A stretch of DNA of 5,912 nucleotides, from assembly GCA_011524805.1 (NCBI GenBank), contig WTJO01000123.1, positions 1 to 5,912 of the forward strand. Reading direction: 5' to 3'. A program made the translations under genes and the position numbers. The DNA comes from Alphaproteobacteria bacterium. Lineage in GTDB: Bacteria > Pseudomonadota > Alphaproteobacteria > Puniceispirillales > Puniceispirillaceae. Numbering within the stretch: the first letter of the stretch is position 1; each line of letters opens with the position of its first letter. The notes under the pieces were generated by a model. That model saw only the letters and a list, made by a program, of their open reading frames with translations. It ran no database searches and was not told the DNA's origin. Positions 5,892 to 5,912 of this stretch are shown here, in pieces.

Positions 5892-5912
5892 CTAATATAA
5901 TTCTTTCATAAC

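Noticed and set aside
1..5912. Mobile elements, CRISPR arrays, tRNA or rRNA genes
   Set aside because: No transposase-like protein, terminal repeats, regularly spaced repeats or cloverleaf-like sequence was seen, and nearly all of the window is occupied by ordinary genes.

Overview
The window looks like a piece of a marine alphaproteobacterial chromosome. The protein sequences resemble alphaproteobacterial families (the GAPDH, the FrcR-like ROK repressor), the base composition is moderate, spacing is compact, and there is a dmdA-type DMSP demethylase gene. Together these fit a SAR116 (Puniceispirillum-like) or related oceanic lineage, but this placement is inference from recalled family features, not from a search. 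No mobile element, tRNA, rRNA or CRISPR array was seen.

Layout from left to right: the 3' part of panC (plus strand, cut by the window edge) converges on gap with only 4 nt between the stop codons. gap (minus) lies 12 nt downstream of a ROK-family repressor gene (minus), so the two are probably one transcript, repressor first. A 163-nt divergent intergenic region (3081-3243) separates the repressor from an aldose 1-epimerase gene (plus). The epimerase converges with aroQ (type II 3-dehydroquinate dehydratase, minus) across 15 nt. A 110-nt spacer then leads to dmdA (minus), whose start lies 21 nt from the right edge.

The genes fall into three parts. panC and aroQ are housekeeping biosynthesis genes (pantothenate/CoA and shikimate). 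The central block of ROK repressor, gap and aldose 1-epimerase looks like a locally controlled sugar-use module: a mutarotase for incoming sugar, a glycolytic/gluconeogenic dehydrogenase, and a sugar-responsive type of regulator. dmdA would remove a methyl group from the algal osmolyte DMSP onto tetrahydrofolate.

The most notable non-coding signal is a perfect 27-bp inverted repeat (12-bp arms, 3-bp spacer, 3137-3163) in the divergent intergenic region. It sits between two outward-facing candidate -35 boxes, and a 9-bp part of its left arm and spacer is repeated 30 bp away beside the candidate repressor -10. This is a strong candidate operator through which the ROK protein would control both itself (with gap) and the epimerase. 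The individual protein families are known; what may be undescribed is this regulatory arrangement.
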